In this document: positions 11,418-20,140 of the stretch, one piece after another
How the letters are laid out: each line of letters starts with the position of its first letter
Numbering within the stretch: the first letter of the stretch is position 1
Notes under the pieces: model-generated
The model's database searches: none
What the model was told of the DNA's origin: nothing
What the model saw: only the letters and a program-made list of their open reading frames with translations
Made by a program: the position numbers and the translations under genes
NCBI GenBank assembly: GCA_018262975.1
Contig: JADFDG010000008.1
Coordinates: 88,986-152,985 of the forward strand
Length of the DNA: 64,000 nucleotides
Reading direction: 5' to 3'
From: Gammaproteobacteria bacterium
GTDB lineage: Bacteria > Pseudomonadota > Gammaproteobacteria > Pseudomonadales > JADFDG01

Positions 11418-12806
11418 ATGCGATTGACCAAGCGATTTGTTCTGGCGGCCGGCCTTCTCGGCCTGGCCATCTCCTCCGCCAGCGCCGAGAACCTCGCCGA
11501 CGTACTGGCCGCCGCCGACGCCAACGACCCGCAGTGGAAGGCCACCCGCGCCAGCTACGACGCCCGCCGCGAGGTGCTCACCCAGGGTCGCGCCGGCGTA
11601 TTGCCGAGCCTGGTGCTGGCCGGCGAGGAAATGAGCAAGGACGTGGAGGACAACACCTCCGGCGTTTCCGGCAGTTATGACAGCTCGGTGCTGTCACTCA
11701 CCCTGACCCAGCCGCTGCTGCGCTTCGACCGCTGGTACCAGTACCAGTCGGCGCGCGCCGCGCGTTCGCAGGTGGACGCCGAGTACGTGCAGTCCGAGCA
11801 GGACTACCTGGTGCGCGTCACCGAGACTTACCTGGCCGTGCTGCGCGCCACCGAGCAGGTGAGTTACGCGCGCGCCGAGGAAGCCGCCCTGTCCCGCCAG
11901 CTCGAGCAGGCCAAACAGCGCTTCAACGTCGGCCTGATCGCCATTACCGACGTGCACGAGACCCAGGCTGCCTACGACCTGGCGAAGGTCGGGCTGATCG
12001 TCGCCAACACCGACCTGTCGGTGGCCCGCTCGCAACTGCAGACGCTCACCGGCAAGCGCTACAGCTCGCTGGCGTTCCCGGGCGAGGACATGCCGGTAGT
12101 CGTGCCGGCGCCCGAGGGCGCCGATGCCTGGGCCGAGAAGGCCCGCGAAGGCAACGCGCAACTGATCGCTGCCCGCCACGCCGCGCGCGCCGCGCAGCAG
12201 AACTCGCGTGCCGCCACCGCCGGCCACCTGCCGAACGTGGACTTCGTCGCCCAGCGCGTGGACAGCCAGGCCGGCTCGTTCAACTCCGCGCCACCGCCGG
12301 TGATCGTCGACACCGACACCACCATCGATTCCATCGGCGTGCAGTTCTCCTGGCCGCTGTTCGCCGGTGGCGCGGTGAACTCGAAGCGCAAGCAGGCCAA
12401 CTACGAGTACGACGCCGCCCAGGAGAACCTGCGCGCCGCCGAGATCACTGCCGTGGAAGGCGCCCGCACCCAGTACCGCATCGTCGAGGCCGACGTGCTG
12501 CGCGTGGAAGCGCGCAAGCAGGCCATCGTGTCGGCACAGAGCGCACTCGATGCGACCAACGCCGGCTACGAAGTGGGTACGCGCAACATCGTCGACGTGC
12601 TGCAGGCCCAGCGCAACGCGTTTGCGGCGCGCCGCGACCTGGCCAACGCCCGTTACGATTACATCGTCGACCTGCTGCGCCTGCACCGCGCCACGGGTTC
12701 GCTGGCGCGCGGCCTGCTCACCGAAAACAACAAGTGGCTGAACGTGACGCTGGCGCTGGACGACGCCCAGCCGACCTTCAACCCGGATGCTGCCGCCAAG
12801 CCCTGA
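11418..12806 (+). CDS. tolC: TolC-family outer membrane efflux channel
   Basis: TolC forms the trimeric outer-membrane/periplasmic exit duct used by RND and ABC efflux pumps and type I secretion. The 462-residue precursor starts with a signal peptide (MRLTKRFVLAAGLLG... cleaved after SASA, before ENL) and shows the two repeated OEP halves with long helices rich in Ala, Gln and Arg, plus TQPLLRFDRW and SWPLFAGGAV as the paired strand regions. The start is placed at 11418 because AGGGG lies 8 bases upstream and the signal peptide begins there. No pump genes are adjacent, so it is probably a general-purpose TolC. It ends 1 base before a cluster of REP arms. Confidence 0.95.
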   Translation: MRLTKRFVLAAGLLGLAISSASAENLADVLAAADANDPQWKATRASYDARREVLTQGRAGVLPSLVLAGEEMSKDVEDNTSGVSGSYDSSVLSLTLTQPLLRFDRWYQYQSARAARSQVDAEYVQSEQDYLVRVTETYLAVLRATEQVSYARAEEAALSRQLEQAKQRFNVGLIAITDVHETQAAYDLAKVGLIVANTDLSVARSQLQTLTGKRYSSLAFPGEDMPVVVPAPEGADAWAEKAREGNAQLIAARHAARAAQQNSRAATAGHLPNVDFVAQRVDSQAGSFNSAPPPVIVDTDTTIDSIGVQFSWPLFAGGAVNSKRKQANYEYDAAQENLRAAEITAVEGARTQYRIVEADVLRVEARKQAIVSAQSALDATNAGYEVGTRNIVDVLQAQRNAFAARRDLANARYDYIVDLLRLHRATGSLARGLLTENNKWLNVTLALDDAQPTFNPDAAAKP

Positions 12807-12807
12807 C

Positions 12808-12911
12808 GTAGCGAGGGGGCCACGCCCCCGACACAGCACCCGACGTAGCGAGGGGGCCACGCCCCCGACCGGTTCCTTGAAGGGCGGTCGGGGGCATGGC
12901 CCCCTCGCTAC
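12808..12911. repeat. REP cluster with three arms, copy 4
   Basis: Two direct copies of the left arm (12808-12832 and 12845-12869, CAC loop variant) are followed by one inverted right arm (12887-12911, CAT loop). All carry the GTAG foot. It lies between the convergent genes tolC and the Ugd-like gene. The extra arm suggests local duplication of one REP. Confidence 0.9.
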
Positions 12912-12923
12912 ATGGGGAACAGG

Positions 12924-14213
12924 TCAGCGGCGGCCGACGCCCTGGTAGAGCAGACCCGACGCGCGCACCGCCTGGGGATCGTAGAGATTGCGGCCGTCGA
13001 GCAATAGCGGCGTGCGCAACAGGGCACGCAGGCGCTGGAAGTCCGGGGCGCGGTATACCTGCCACTCGGTGAGCACCAGCAGCGCGTCGGCACCCTCGAC
13101 GGCCGCATAGGGATCGGCGCACTCCACGAGCCCGGCGTGGTCGCCGAGTTGCTGTCGCAACTGGCCCAGGGCCTTCGGGTCGTGGGCGCGCACCGTGGCG
13201 CCCTGCGCCAGCAACGCCCCGATCACCGCCAGTGACGGCGCGTGGTCCACGCGGTCGGTTTCCGCCTTGAATGCCACGCCCCAGACGGCCACCGTGCGGC
13301 CGGCGACGTCGCCGCGGAAATGCCGCCACAGCTTGCGGAACAGCAGTTCCTTCTGTTCCTCGTTGACCGCCAGCGCGGTGTCGACGAGCTTGGACGCCAC
13401 GCCGGAACCGTCCAGCGTGGCCTTCAGCGAGAGCAGGTCCTGGTAGAAGCCGGTGCCGCCGAAGCCGCAGCCGGCATGCAGGAAGTGGCTGCCGATGCGC
13501 TCGTCGGAACCGACGCCGCGGCGCACGTTCTCGATGTCGATGCCGAGCACCTCGGCGACGTTCGCCATGTCGTTCATGTACGACAGGCGCGTGGCGAGCA
13601 TGCCGTTCACGGCCTGCTTGGTGAACTCGGCGTCGCGCGCCGGCATGACGTGCACGGGCACCCCGTCGGCAGTGCACGGCCGCAGGATCTCGCGCAACAG
13701 GCCCTCTGCCCAGGCGTCGCCGGTACCGACGATGATGCGGTCCGGGCGACGGAAGTTCTCCAGCGCGCTGCCGCGGCGCAGGAAGTCCGGCAGGCTCACC
13801 GCCGAGGTGCGCCAGTTGCCGGTGCGCAGCAACGCGAGGCGCGCCAGCAGGTCGTCGGTGGCGCCGACGCGGAAGTTCACCTGGTTCACCAGCAGCAGGT
13901 CGCCGTCGAACGCCGCCAGCGACGGCAGCAGCGCCGCGGCAATCGCTTCCTCCTCGGGCTGCAGCGCGAGGAAATGCACCGCCACGCGCGCCTGTGGCAC
14001 TTCCGCCGATGCCGTGATCGCCAGCCGGCCCGCCGTGCAGGCGCCGGCCAGCACGACCGCCAGGCCCGGCTCGTCGAACGGCAGGCGGCCGACGGCCAGT
14101 TGCGCGGCGAGCGCGGCGTCGCCGCAGGCCAGCGTGACATCGTGGCCCCCGCCGGCGAGCGACGCGGCGGTGACGAGGGCACCCAGGCCCTGGCCGTGCA
14201 CGAAGAGTTTCAT
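12924..14213 (-). CDS. UDP-glucose/GDP-mannose dehydrogenase family protein lacking the catalytic Cys
   Basis: This 429-residue protein has the three-domain layout of UDP-glucose 6-dehydrogenase: an NAD-binding start (VHGQGLGALVTAASLAGGGH), the LPFDEPGL block, the central EFTKQAVNGMLATRLSYMND helix with Lys199 and Asn203, and a C-terminal UDP-binding domain (VWGVAFKAETD). In the active-site loop the usual GGSCFPKD reads GGTGFYQD, so the Cys nucleophile is Gly255 and the following Lys is Gln; a Cys occurs six residues earlier (C249) at a position normally Pro or Val. I infer a paralogue with changed or partial chemistry. The start overlaps the pgi stop (ATGA). galU and galE nearby place it in UDP-sugar metabolism. 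Confidence 0.82.
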   Translation of the reverse strand: MKLFVHGQGLGALVTAASLAGGGHDVTLACGDAALAAQLAVGRLPFDEPGLAVVLAGACTAGRLAITASAEVPQARVAVHFLALQPEEEAIAAALLPSLAAFDGDLLLVNQVNFRVGATDDLLARLALLRTGNWRTSAVSLPDFLRRGSALENFRRPDRIIVGTGDAWAEGLLREILRPCTADGVPVHVMPARDAEFTKQAVNGMLATRLSYMNDMANVAEVLGIDIENVRRGVGSDERIGSHFLHAGCGFGGTGFYQDLLSLKATLDGSGVASKLVDTALAVNEEQKELLFRKLWRHFRGDVAGRTVAVWGVAFKAETDRVDHAPSLAVIGALLAQGATVRAHDPKALGQLRQQLGDHAGLVECADPYAAVEGADALLVLTEWQVYRAPDFQRLRALLRTPLLLDGRNLYDPQAVRASGLLYQGVGRR

Positions 14214-15868
14214 GCGCCCTCCCCGCCCAGCACACGCCGCATGTGCGCCACCAGTGCGGCGGTGGCCGCATCGTCGATGGCGCCGCCGGCACTGTCCAGT
14301 ACCGACAAGGTCTCGTTCGCGACCTGCTTGCCGAGCTCCACGCCCCACTGGTCGAACGGGTTGATGTTCCAGAGCACGGACTCGACGAACACCTTGTGCT
14401 CGTACAGCGCGATGAGGCCACCCAGCGCGAAGGGCGTGAGTTCGTCGAGCAGCAGCGTGGTTGACGGCTGGTTGCCATGGTAATGGCGCCATGCCGGGCG
14501 CGACGGGTCCACGTCGCCCATCGCCAGCAGGCGCGACTGCGCCAGGCAGTTGGCGAGCGCGAGGCGGTGCTGCGACGCGAGCTCGCGACGCGCCTGCTCG
14601 CCGGCGACGGCATCGATGCCGTGCAGCGGGAATTCGCGGCGGACCGGCGCGATGAAATCGCAGGTCACGGGCACCGTGCCCTGGTGCAGCAGCTGGTAGA
14701 ACGCGTGCTGCGCGTTCGGACCGACGCCGCCCCACAGAACCGGACAGGTGGCGTAGGCGACCGGCCTGCCGGCGCGGTCCACGCCCTTGCCGTTGCTCTC
14801 CATCGCGAGCTGCTCGAGGTACGCGGGGAACATGGCGAGGCGGCCATCATAGGGCAGCACCGCCTGCGCGCGGATGCCGAGGAAGGTGGTGTTCCACACG
14901 CCTGCAAGCCCGAGCAGCACCGGCAGGTTCTGCGCAAAGGCCGCCGTGCGGAAATGCTCGTCGATGGCATGCGCGCCGGCGAGCAGTTCGCGGAAGCGCG
15001 CCATGCCGACCTGCACGGCGATCGGGAAGCCGATGGTCGACCACAGCGAGTAGCGGCCGCCCACCCAGCGCCAGAACAGCAGGATGTGGTCGGCGGCGAT
15101 GCCCCAGGCCACGGCCTTGTCCGGGCTGGCGGTGACGGCGACGAAATGCTGGCGCAGCACCAGTGCCTCGTCGGCCTGGTGCGCGAGCAGCCACTCACGC
15201 GCCGTGCGCGCGTTGGCGAGCGTGTCGGCGGTGGAGAAGGATTTCGACGACACGATGAACAGCGTGGTCTCCGGGTCCAGCACGCGCAGCAGGCGGTTGA
15301 GCTGGCTGCCATCCATGCTGGAGGCGAAGTGCACGCGCAGCTTCGCCGCCCGCGGGTCGGTGAAATCGTGCAGCGCGTCGCACACCATGGCCGGCCCGAG
15401 GTCGGAGCCGCCAACGCCGATGTTGACGATGTCGGTGATCGCGCGCCCGCTGTAGCCGCGCCAGTGGCCGGCGTGCAGCCGCTCGACCATGCCGGCCATC
15501 CGTTGCCGTTCCCGCTCGACGGCCGGGACCAGGTCCTCGCCGCCGACGCGCGCCACGGTCCCGGCCGGCATGCGCAGCACCGTGTGCAGCGCCGCCTGGC
15601 GTTCGGTGTGGTTCACCTCGTCGCCGGCGAACAGGCGGTCGATCCAGCCGCGGAGGTCCGCGGCGACGGCCAGCGCCAGCAGGCGCTCCACGGCCGCGGC
15701 GTCGAGGCGCTGGCGGGACAGGTCGAGCAGGAAGGGGCCATGGCGGAACGCAAACCGGGCCGCGCGGTCCGGGTCGGCGGCGAACTGCTCGCGCAGGTGC
15801 ACCCGCCCGGCGGTACCGGCGTGCGCAAGCAGGGCGTGCCATTCGGGCAGGGCGTCGACGGGCGTCAT
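14210..15868 (-). CDS. pgi: Glucose-6-phosphate isomerase
   Basis: Pgi interconverts glucose 6-phosphate and fructose 6-phosphate in the cytoplasm, linking glycolysis to sugar-nucleotide synthesis. The 552-residue protein shows the family blocks IGVGGSDLGPAMVC, the first signature around FIVSSKSFSTADTLANA, GGRYSLWSTIGFPIAVQVG and the C-terminal catalytic-Lys segment NPFDQWGVELGKQVA. The ATG at 15868 is preceded by a short divergent promoter region shared with galU. The downstream Ugd-like gene overlaps it by ATGA. Confidence 0.97.
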   Translation of the reverse strand: MTPVDALPEWHALLAHAGTAGRVHLREQFAADPDRAARFAFRHGPFLLDLSRQRLDAAAVERLLALAVAADLRGWIDRLFAGDEVNHTERQAALHTVLRMPAGTVARVGGEDLVPAVERERQRMAGMVERLHAGHWRGYSGRAITDIVNIGVGGSDLGPAMVCDALHDFTDPRAAKLRVHFASSMDGSQLNRLLRVLDPETTLFIVSSKSFSTADTLANARTAREWLLAHQADEALVLRQHFVAVTASPDKAVAWGIAADHILLFWRWVGGRYSLWSTIGFPIAVQVGMARFRELLAGAHAIDEHFRTAAFAQNLPVLLGLAGVWNTTFLGIRAQAVLPYDGRLAMFPAYLEQLAMESNGKGVDRAGRPVAYATCPVLWGGVGPNAQHAFYQLLHQGTVPVTCDFIAPVRREFPLHGIDAVAGEQARRELASQHRLALANCLAQSRLLAMGDVDPSRPAWRHYHGNQPSTTLLLDELTPFALGGLIALYEHKVFVESVLWNINPFDQWGVELGKQVANETLSVLDSAGGAIDDAATAALVAHMRRVLGGEGA

Positions 15869-15941
15869 TTTTTGTTCGGTTACACGTGCGGCGCGCGGTA
15901 AAATGCGCCGCCAACTCTAGCACATCGAGCCTGCCCTCCTC

Positions 15942-16811
15942 ATGCACCGCGACATCCGCAAGGTCGTGCTCCCGGTCGCCGGCCTCGGCACCCGCTGCCT
16001 GCCGGCCACCAAGGTCCTGCCCAAGGAAATGCTGCCGGCGTGGGACCGGCCGCTGATCCAGTACGCGGTCGAGGAGGCGGCGGCCGCCGGGATCCGCGAG
16101 GTGATCCTGGTGACGGCACCGGGCAAGGAGATGCTCGAGCAGCACTTCCGCCCTGCACCGGCGCTCGAGGCGTCACTCGCGGCGCGTGGCAAGCACGACC
16201 TGCTGGCGCAGGCGCGCGGCACGCTGCCCGCCGGAGTCGGCATTGCCAGCGTGCTGCAGCCGGAGGCTCTTGGCCTGGGCCACGCGGTGTGGTGCGCGCG
16301 CGAGCTCGTGGGCAACGAACCTTTCGCGGTGATGCTGCCCGACGACCTGGTGCTCGCCGACACGCCGTGCCTCGCACAGATGATTTCCGCGTGGCGGGAG
16401 ACCGGCGGCAACATGGCGGCGGTGGAGGAAGTGCCGGCGGCGGACACGGCGCGCTACGGCATCCTGCGCGTTACCGGCGAGCGCGGGCCGCTGGTTGCCG
16501 CCGACAGCCTGGTGGAGAAGCCGGCGCCGCAGGACGCGCCGTCGCGGCTGGCCATCATCGGCCGCTACATCCTCGAGCCGTCCGTTCTGCGTGCGCTGGA
16601 CGCCGGCAAGCGCGGCGCCGGCGGCGAGATCCAGCTCACCGACGCACTGGTGGACAGCATGGCCACCACGCCGTTCCACGGCCTGCGCTTCGCGGGCCGC
16701 CGCATCGACTGCGGCTCGGCCGCCGGCCTGCTGGAAGCGTCGGTACGCATCGCGGCGCGGCAGCCGGGGATGGGTGAGAAAATCCACGCCTGGTTGTCCC
16801 GGGACAGGTAA
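15942..16811 (+). CDS. galU: UTP--glucose-1-phosphate uridylyltransferase GalU
   Basis: GalU makes UDP-glucose from UTP and glucose 1-phosphate for LPS and capsule precursors. The nucleotidyltransferase signature VVLPVAGLGTRCLPATK is followed by LPKEMLP, and DDLVLADT is the metal-binding acidic region; length 289 residues. It is divergent from pgi; a TAAAAT hexamer at 15899-15904 is a plausible -10 element, but I see no good -35. galE starts 6 bases downstream, so both are in one transcript that would supply UDP-glucose and UDP-galactose. Confidence 0.96.
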   Translation: MHRDIRKVVLPVAGLGTRCLPATKVLPKEMLPAWDRPLIQYAVEEAAAAGIREVILVTAPGKEMLEQHFRPAPALEASLAARGKHDLLAQARGTLPAGVGIASVLQPEALGLGHAVWCARELVGNEPFAVMLPDDLVLADTPCLAQMISAWRETGGNMAAVEEVPAADTARYGILRVTGERGPLVAADSLVEKPAPQDAPSRLAIIGRYILEPSVLRALDAGKRGAGGEIQLTDALVDSMATTPFHGLRFAGRRIDCGSAAGLLEASVRIAARQPGMGEKIHAWLSRDR

Positions 16812-16817
16812 CGCATC

Positions 16818-17837
16818 ATGAGCAGGCCACGCATCCTGGTTACCGGTGGTACCGGCTACATCGGCTCCCATGCCTGCGTCTGCCTGATCGAGGCGGGATT
16901 CGAGCCGGTGATCGTGGACAACCTCTCGAACAGCAGCCGCATCGTGACGGAGCGCGTGGCGCGGATTACCGGCTTCCAGCCGGTGCTGCACGAGACCGAC
17001 CTCCGTGACAGCGAAGCAATCGCACGGCTGGTCCGCGAGATCCGCCCGGCCGCCACCCTGCACTTCGCGGGGCTCAAGGCGGTTGGCGAATCGGTGTCCG
17101 ATCCCCTGCGCTACTACGACAACAACGTCTGCGGCACCGTGAGCCTGCTGCAGGCGCTCGATGCCGGCGGATGCCGCGTGCTCGTGTTCAGCTCCTCTGC
17201 CACGGTGTACGGGGACCCGGACACGGTGCCGATCCCGGAGACGGCCCCGGTACGACCGACGAACCCGTACGGGCAGACCAAGGTCATCGTCGAGAAGCTG
17301 CTTCTCGACCTTTGCGCCGCGGATCCGCGCTGGCACGTGTCGATCCTGCGCTATTTCAATCCCGTGGGCGCGCACGAATCGGGCCTGATCGGCGAGGCGC
17401 CCCGGGGCACGCCCAACAACCTGGTCCCGTACATCGCGCAAGTGGCCGCCGGCAAGCGGGCGCATCTCTCGGTGTTCGGCGACGACTGGCCCACGGCCGA
17501 CGGATCGGGCGTCAGGGACTACCTCCACGTCATGGATCTCGCGGAAGGCCATGTTGCGGCCCTCCGGCATGCGCTCGCCAACCCCGGCCCGCTGACGCTG
17601 AACCTGGGCACGGGACAGGGCGTCAGCGTCAAGGAGATGATCCGGGCCTATGAGGCGGCGTGCGGATCGCAGATTCCCTTCCGGATCTCGCCCCGCAGGC
17701 CGGGCGACATCGCGACCTGTTATGCCGACGCATCAAGGGCGCGCGAGGTTCTCGGCTGGCAGCCACGGCGCTCGCTCGCGGCAATGTGCAAGGACAGCTG
17801 GCACTGGCAAAGCAACAATCCGGACGGCTATCAGTAG
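16818..17837 (+). CDS. galE: UDP-glucose 4-epimerase GalE
   Basis: GalE interconverts UDP-glucose and UDP-galactose. It is an extended SDR enzyme of 339 residues with the NAD motif VTGGTGYIGSH at the start, the FSSSATVYG segment carrying the catalytic Ser, and the YGQTK motif with Tyr and Lys. The substrate-domain block LRYFNPVGAHESGLIGE is typical of GalE. It follows galU by 6 bases, and its TAG stop directly abuts the waaA stop on the other strand, with no space for a terminator between the convergent genes. Confidence 0.96.
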   Translation: MSRPRILVTGGTGYIGSHACVCLIEAGFEPVIVDNLSNSSRIVTERVARITGFQPVLHETDLRDSEAIARLVREIRPAATLHFAGLKAVGESVSDPLRYYDNNVCGTVSLLQALDAGGCRVLVFSSSATVYGDPDTVPIPETAPVRPTNPYGQTKVIVEKLLLDLCAADPRWHVSILRYFNPVGAHESGLIGEAPRGTPNNLVPYIAQVAAGKRAHLSVFGDDWPTADGSGVRDYLHVMDLAEGHVAALRHALANPGPLTLNLGTGQGVSVKEMIRAYEAACGSQIPFRISPRRPGDIATCYADASRAREVLGWQPRRSLAAMCKDSWHWQSNNPDGYQ

Positions 17838-19097
17838 TCAGCCCGCACCCAGGACCAGCGCCTGCGTCCTGGCGCAGGCACCGCGGTTGGCGGCGACGTA
17901 GTCGCGGCCACGCGTGCCGACCACGGCGCGCTGTTGCGGATTCCCGAGCAGGATGACGAGCTTGACCGCGAGTGCGGCCGCGTCGGTGGCAATGTCCAGC
18001 GCGCCGGCGTGGCGCAGGTCGTCTGCGATCTGCTGGAAGTTGAACAGGTGCGGTCCGGAGAGCAGCGGCAGGCCAAGTGCCGCGGGCTCCACGAAGTTGT
18101 GGCCACCCACCGGCACCAGGCTGCCGCCCACGAACGCCACGTCGGCCAGCGCGTACAGCAGCGGCATCTCGCCCATGGTGTCGCCGAGGTACACGGCCGT
18201 TGCGGCAGCCGGCAGCTCGCCCCGCGAGCGCCGCGCGCACGGAAAGCCGCTGCGCGCCACCAGCGCCGCGACGTCATCGAAGCGCTCGGGATGGCGCGGC
18301 ACCAGCACCAGCAACGCGTCCGGCAGGCTGGCCAGCAGGTCGCGGTGCGCGGCGAGCAGGACCTCGTCCTCGCCGGCGTGCGTGCTGGCGGCAATCCACA
18401 CCGGGCGCGCACCGAAGCCGGCACGCAAGACCCGTGCCTTGTCGCGCGCCTGTTCGTCCACGGCGACATCGAACTTCAGGTTGCCGTTCACCTGCACGCG
18501 ACCGGCCGGCGCACCGAGCGCACGGAACCGTTCCGCGTCGGCCTCGGCCTGCGCGGAAATCGCCACGAGGCAACGCAGCATGTCACGCGCCAGTGCCCCC
18601 GTGCGTGCGTAGCCGCGCGCCGAACGCGCCGACAGCCGCGCGTTCACCAGCAGCACCGGGATACGGCGCCGCGCGCAGGCCTGCAGCAGGTTGGGCCACA
18701 ACTCGGTCTCGAGGATGACGAGGCGTGCCGGGCGCACCCGCGCGAGGAAGCGGGCAACCGCGCCGGGCGTGTCCCAGGGCATGAAGCAATGGCGGACGCG
18801 GCTGCCGTAGCGGGCGCGCACGCGCGCGGCGCCGGTGAAGGTGGTGCTGGTGACCAGCAGCGGTTCGCCGGCGGCGAGCAGCGCGTCGATGAGCGGCTCG
18901 GCGGCCACCGTCTCGCCGACCGACACGCAGTGGATCCAGGTGGGGGACGGTGCGCCCGGTGGCGTGGGCGGCACGAAGCCCAGCCGTGCCGCGAAACTGC
19001 CCGCCGGCACCGCCTGGCCGCGGCCACGCCACGCCTGCCGCAGCGCGATCACGGGCAGCAGCAGGTACCACAACGCGGTGTAGAGCAGGCGGGACAT
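17838..19097 (-). CDS. waaA: 3-deoxy-D-manno-octulosonic acid transferase WaaA
   Basis: WaaA (KdtA) transfers Kdo from CMP-Kdo to lipid IVA at the inner face of the cytoplasmic membrane. The 419-residue protein has an N-terminal membrane anchor (LLYTALWYLLLPVIALR), the acceptor-site block CVSVGETVAAEPL, LETELWPN, and the C-terminal GT-B donor block GGSLVPVGGHNFVEPAALG. The start at 19097 (MSRLLYT) aligns with the family; the frame stays open upstream without homology. It is convergent with galE and divergent from the lpxL-like gene. Confidence 0.95.
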   Translation of the reverse strand: MSRLLYTALWYLLLPVIALRQAWRGRGQAVPAGSFAARLGFVPPTPPGAPSPTWIHCVSVGETVAAEPLIDALLAAGEPLLVTSTTFTGAARVRARYGSRVRHCFMPWDTPGAVARFLARVRPARLVILETELWPNLLQACARRRIPVLLVNARLSARSARGYARTGALARDMLRCLVAISAQAEADAERFRALGAPAGRVQVNGNLKFDVAVDEQARDKARVLRAGFGARPVWIAASTHAGEDEVLLAAHRDLLASLPDALLVLVPRHPERFDDVAALVARSGFPCARRSRGELPAAATAVYLGDTMGEMPLLYALADVAFVGGSLVPVGGHNFVEPAALGLPLLSGPHLFNFQQIADDLRHAGALDIATDAAALAVKLVILLGNPQQRAVVGTRGRDYVAANRGACARTQALVLGAG

Positions 19098-19222
19098 TCG
19101 GGCCTCGGGATGCGGTGGCGGGCCTGGCTGCGCGCATTGTACCCGCAGCCCGGGCGCCGGCACCCCGGCCCGTGCCGCCGTGCGATACTGGCGCCCGCCC
19201 GACCGATGCCCCGCCGCCCGAG

Positions 19223-20140
19223 ATGACCGACCTGCGCCGCCGCCTCGCCCTCGCCCACCCCCGCTACTGGCACGTGTGGCTGTTCCTCGTGCCGCTGACG
19301 TTGCTGGTGGCGTGGATCCCGTGGCCGGTGCAGCGCTTCGTCGGCAACCGGCTGGGCGACCTCACCTGGGCGCTGCTGCGCCGCCGCCGGCGCATCACGC
19401 TGCGCAACCTCGAACTGTGTTTCCCGGACCGGCCCGCGGCCTGGCACCGGCAAGTGGCGCTCGACTGCTTCCGCAGTGCCGGCATCGCCCTGTTCGAGTC
19501 GTCGCGCGCCTGGTGGCAATCACCGGCCCGCATCGCGCGCGACTTCGATATCCGGGGCCTGGAACACCTGCGTGCGGCGCAGGCGCGCGGCAAGGGCGTG
19601 ATCATCCTCGGCGCGCACTACATGCACCTGGAGATCGCCGGTGCCGCCGTGTCGGCGGTGCAGCCGCTGGACACCATCTACCGGCCGCAGAACAACCCGG
19701 CGCTGGAGGCGTTCGTGAGCTGGCGCCGCACGCGCATCTACACCTGGCAGATCGATCGCCGCGACGTGCGCCTGATCTACAAGGCGTTCAAGGCCAACCA
19801 CGCCGTGTGGTACACGGGCGACCAGGACTTCGGCACGAAGCACGCGGTGTTCGTGCCGTTCTTCGGCGTGCCGGCGGCGACCGTGACCGCGGCCACCCGC
19901 TTCGTGCGGGCGAACGACGCGCTGGCGGTGAGCGTGGATTTCCGGCGCGACGACCGCAGCGGCCGCTACGTGGTGGAATTCTCGCCGCCGATCGCCAGCT
20001 TCCCGGGCGCCAGCGAGGAAGAGGACGCGCAGACCATGAACCGCCACATCGAGGCCGGCATCCGCAAGGCGCCCGGGCAGTACATGTGGTTCCACCGCCG
20101 CTTCAAGTCGCGGCCGCCGGGCATGCCGCCGGTCTACTGA
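19223..20140 (+). CDS. lpxL: Lipid A biosynthesis acyltransferase (LpxL/HtrB family)
   Basis: A 305-residue inner-membrane acyltransferase that would add a secondary acyl chain to Kdo2-lipid IVA. There is one N-terminal membrane helix (WHVWLFLVPLTLLVAWI), followed by the HX4E catalytic motif in GAHYMHLE and the later block YTGDQDFGTKHAVFVPFFG. The ATG at 19223 is chosen by homology; the ribosome site is weak. It lies next to waaA, which makes its usual substrate. It overlaps the end of a convergent glycosyltransferase gene by 7 bases. LpxL, LpxM and LpxP cannot be told apart safely from motifs alone. Confidence 0.88.
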   Translation: MTDLRRRLALAHPRYWHVWLFLVPLTLLVAWIPWPVQRFVGNRLGDLTWALLRRRRRITLRNLELCFPDRPAAWHRQVALDCFRSAGIALFESSRAWWQSPARIARDFDIRGLEHLRAAQARGKGVIILGAHYMHLEIAGAAVSAVQPLDTIYRPQNNPALEAFVSWRRTRIYTWQIDRRDVRLIYKAFKANHAVWYTGDQDFGTKHAVFVPFFGVPAATVTAATRFVRANDALAVSVDFRRDDRSGRYVVEFSPPIASFPGASEEEDAQTMNRHIEAGIRKAPGQYMWFHRRFKSRPPGMPPVY

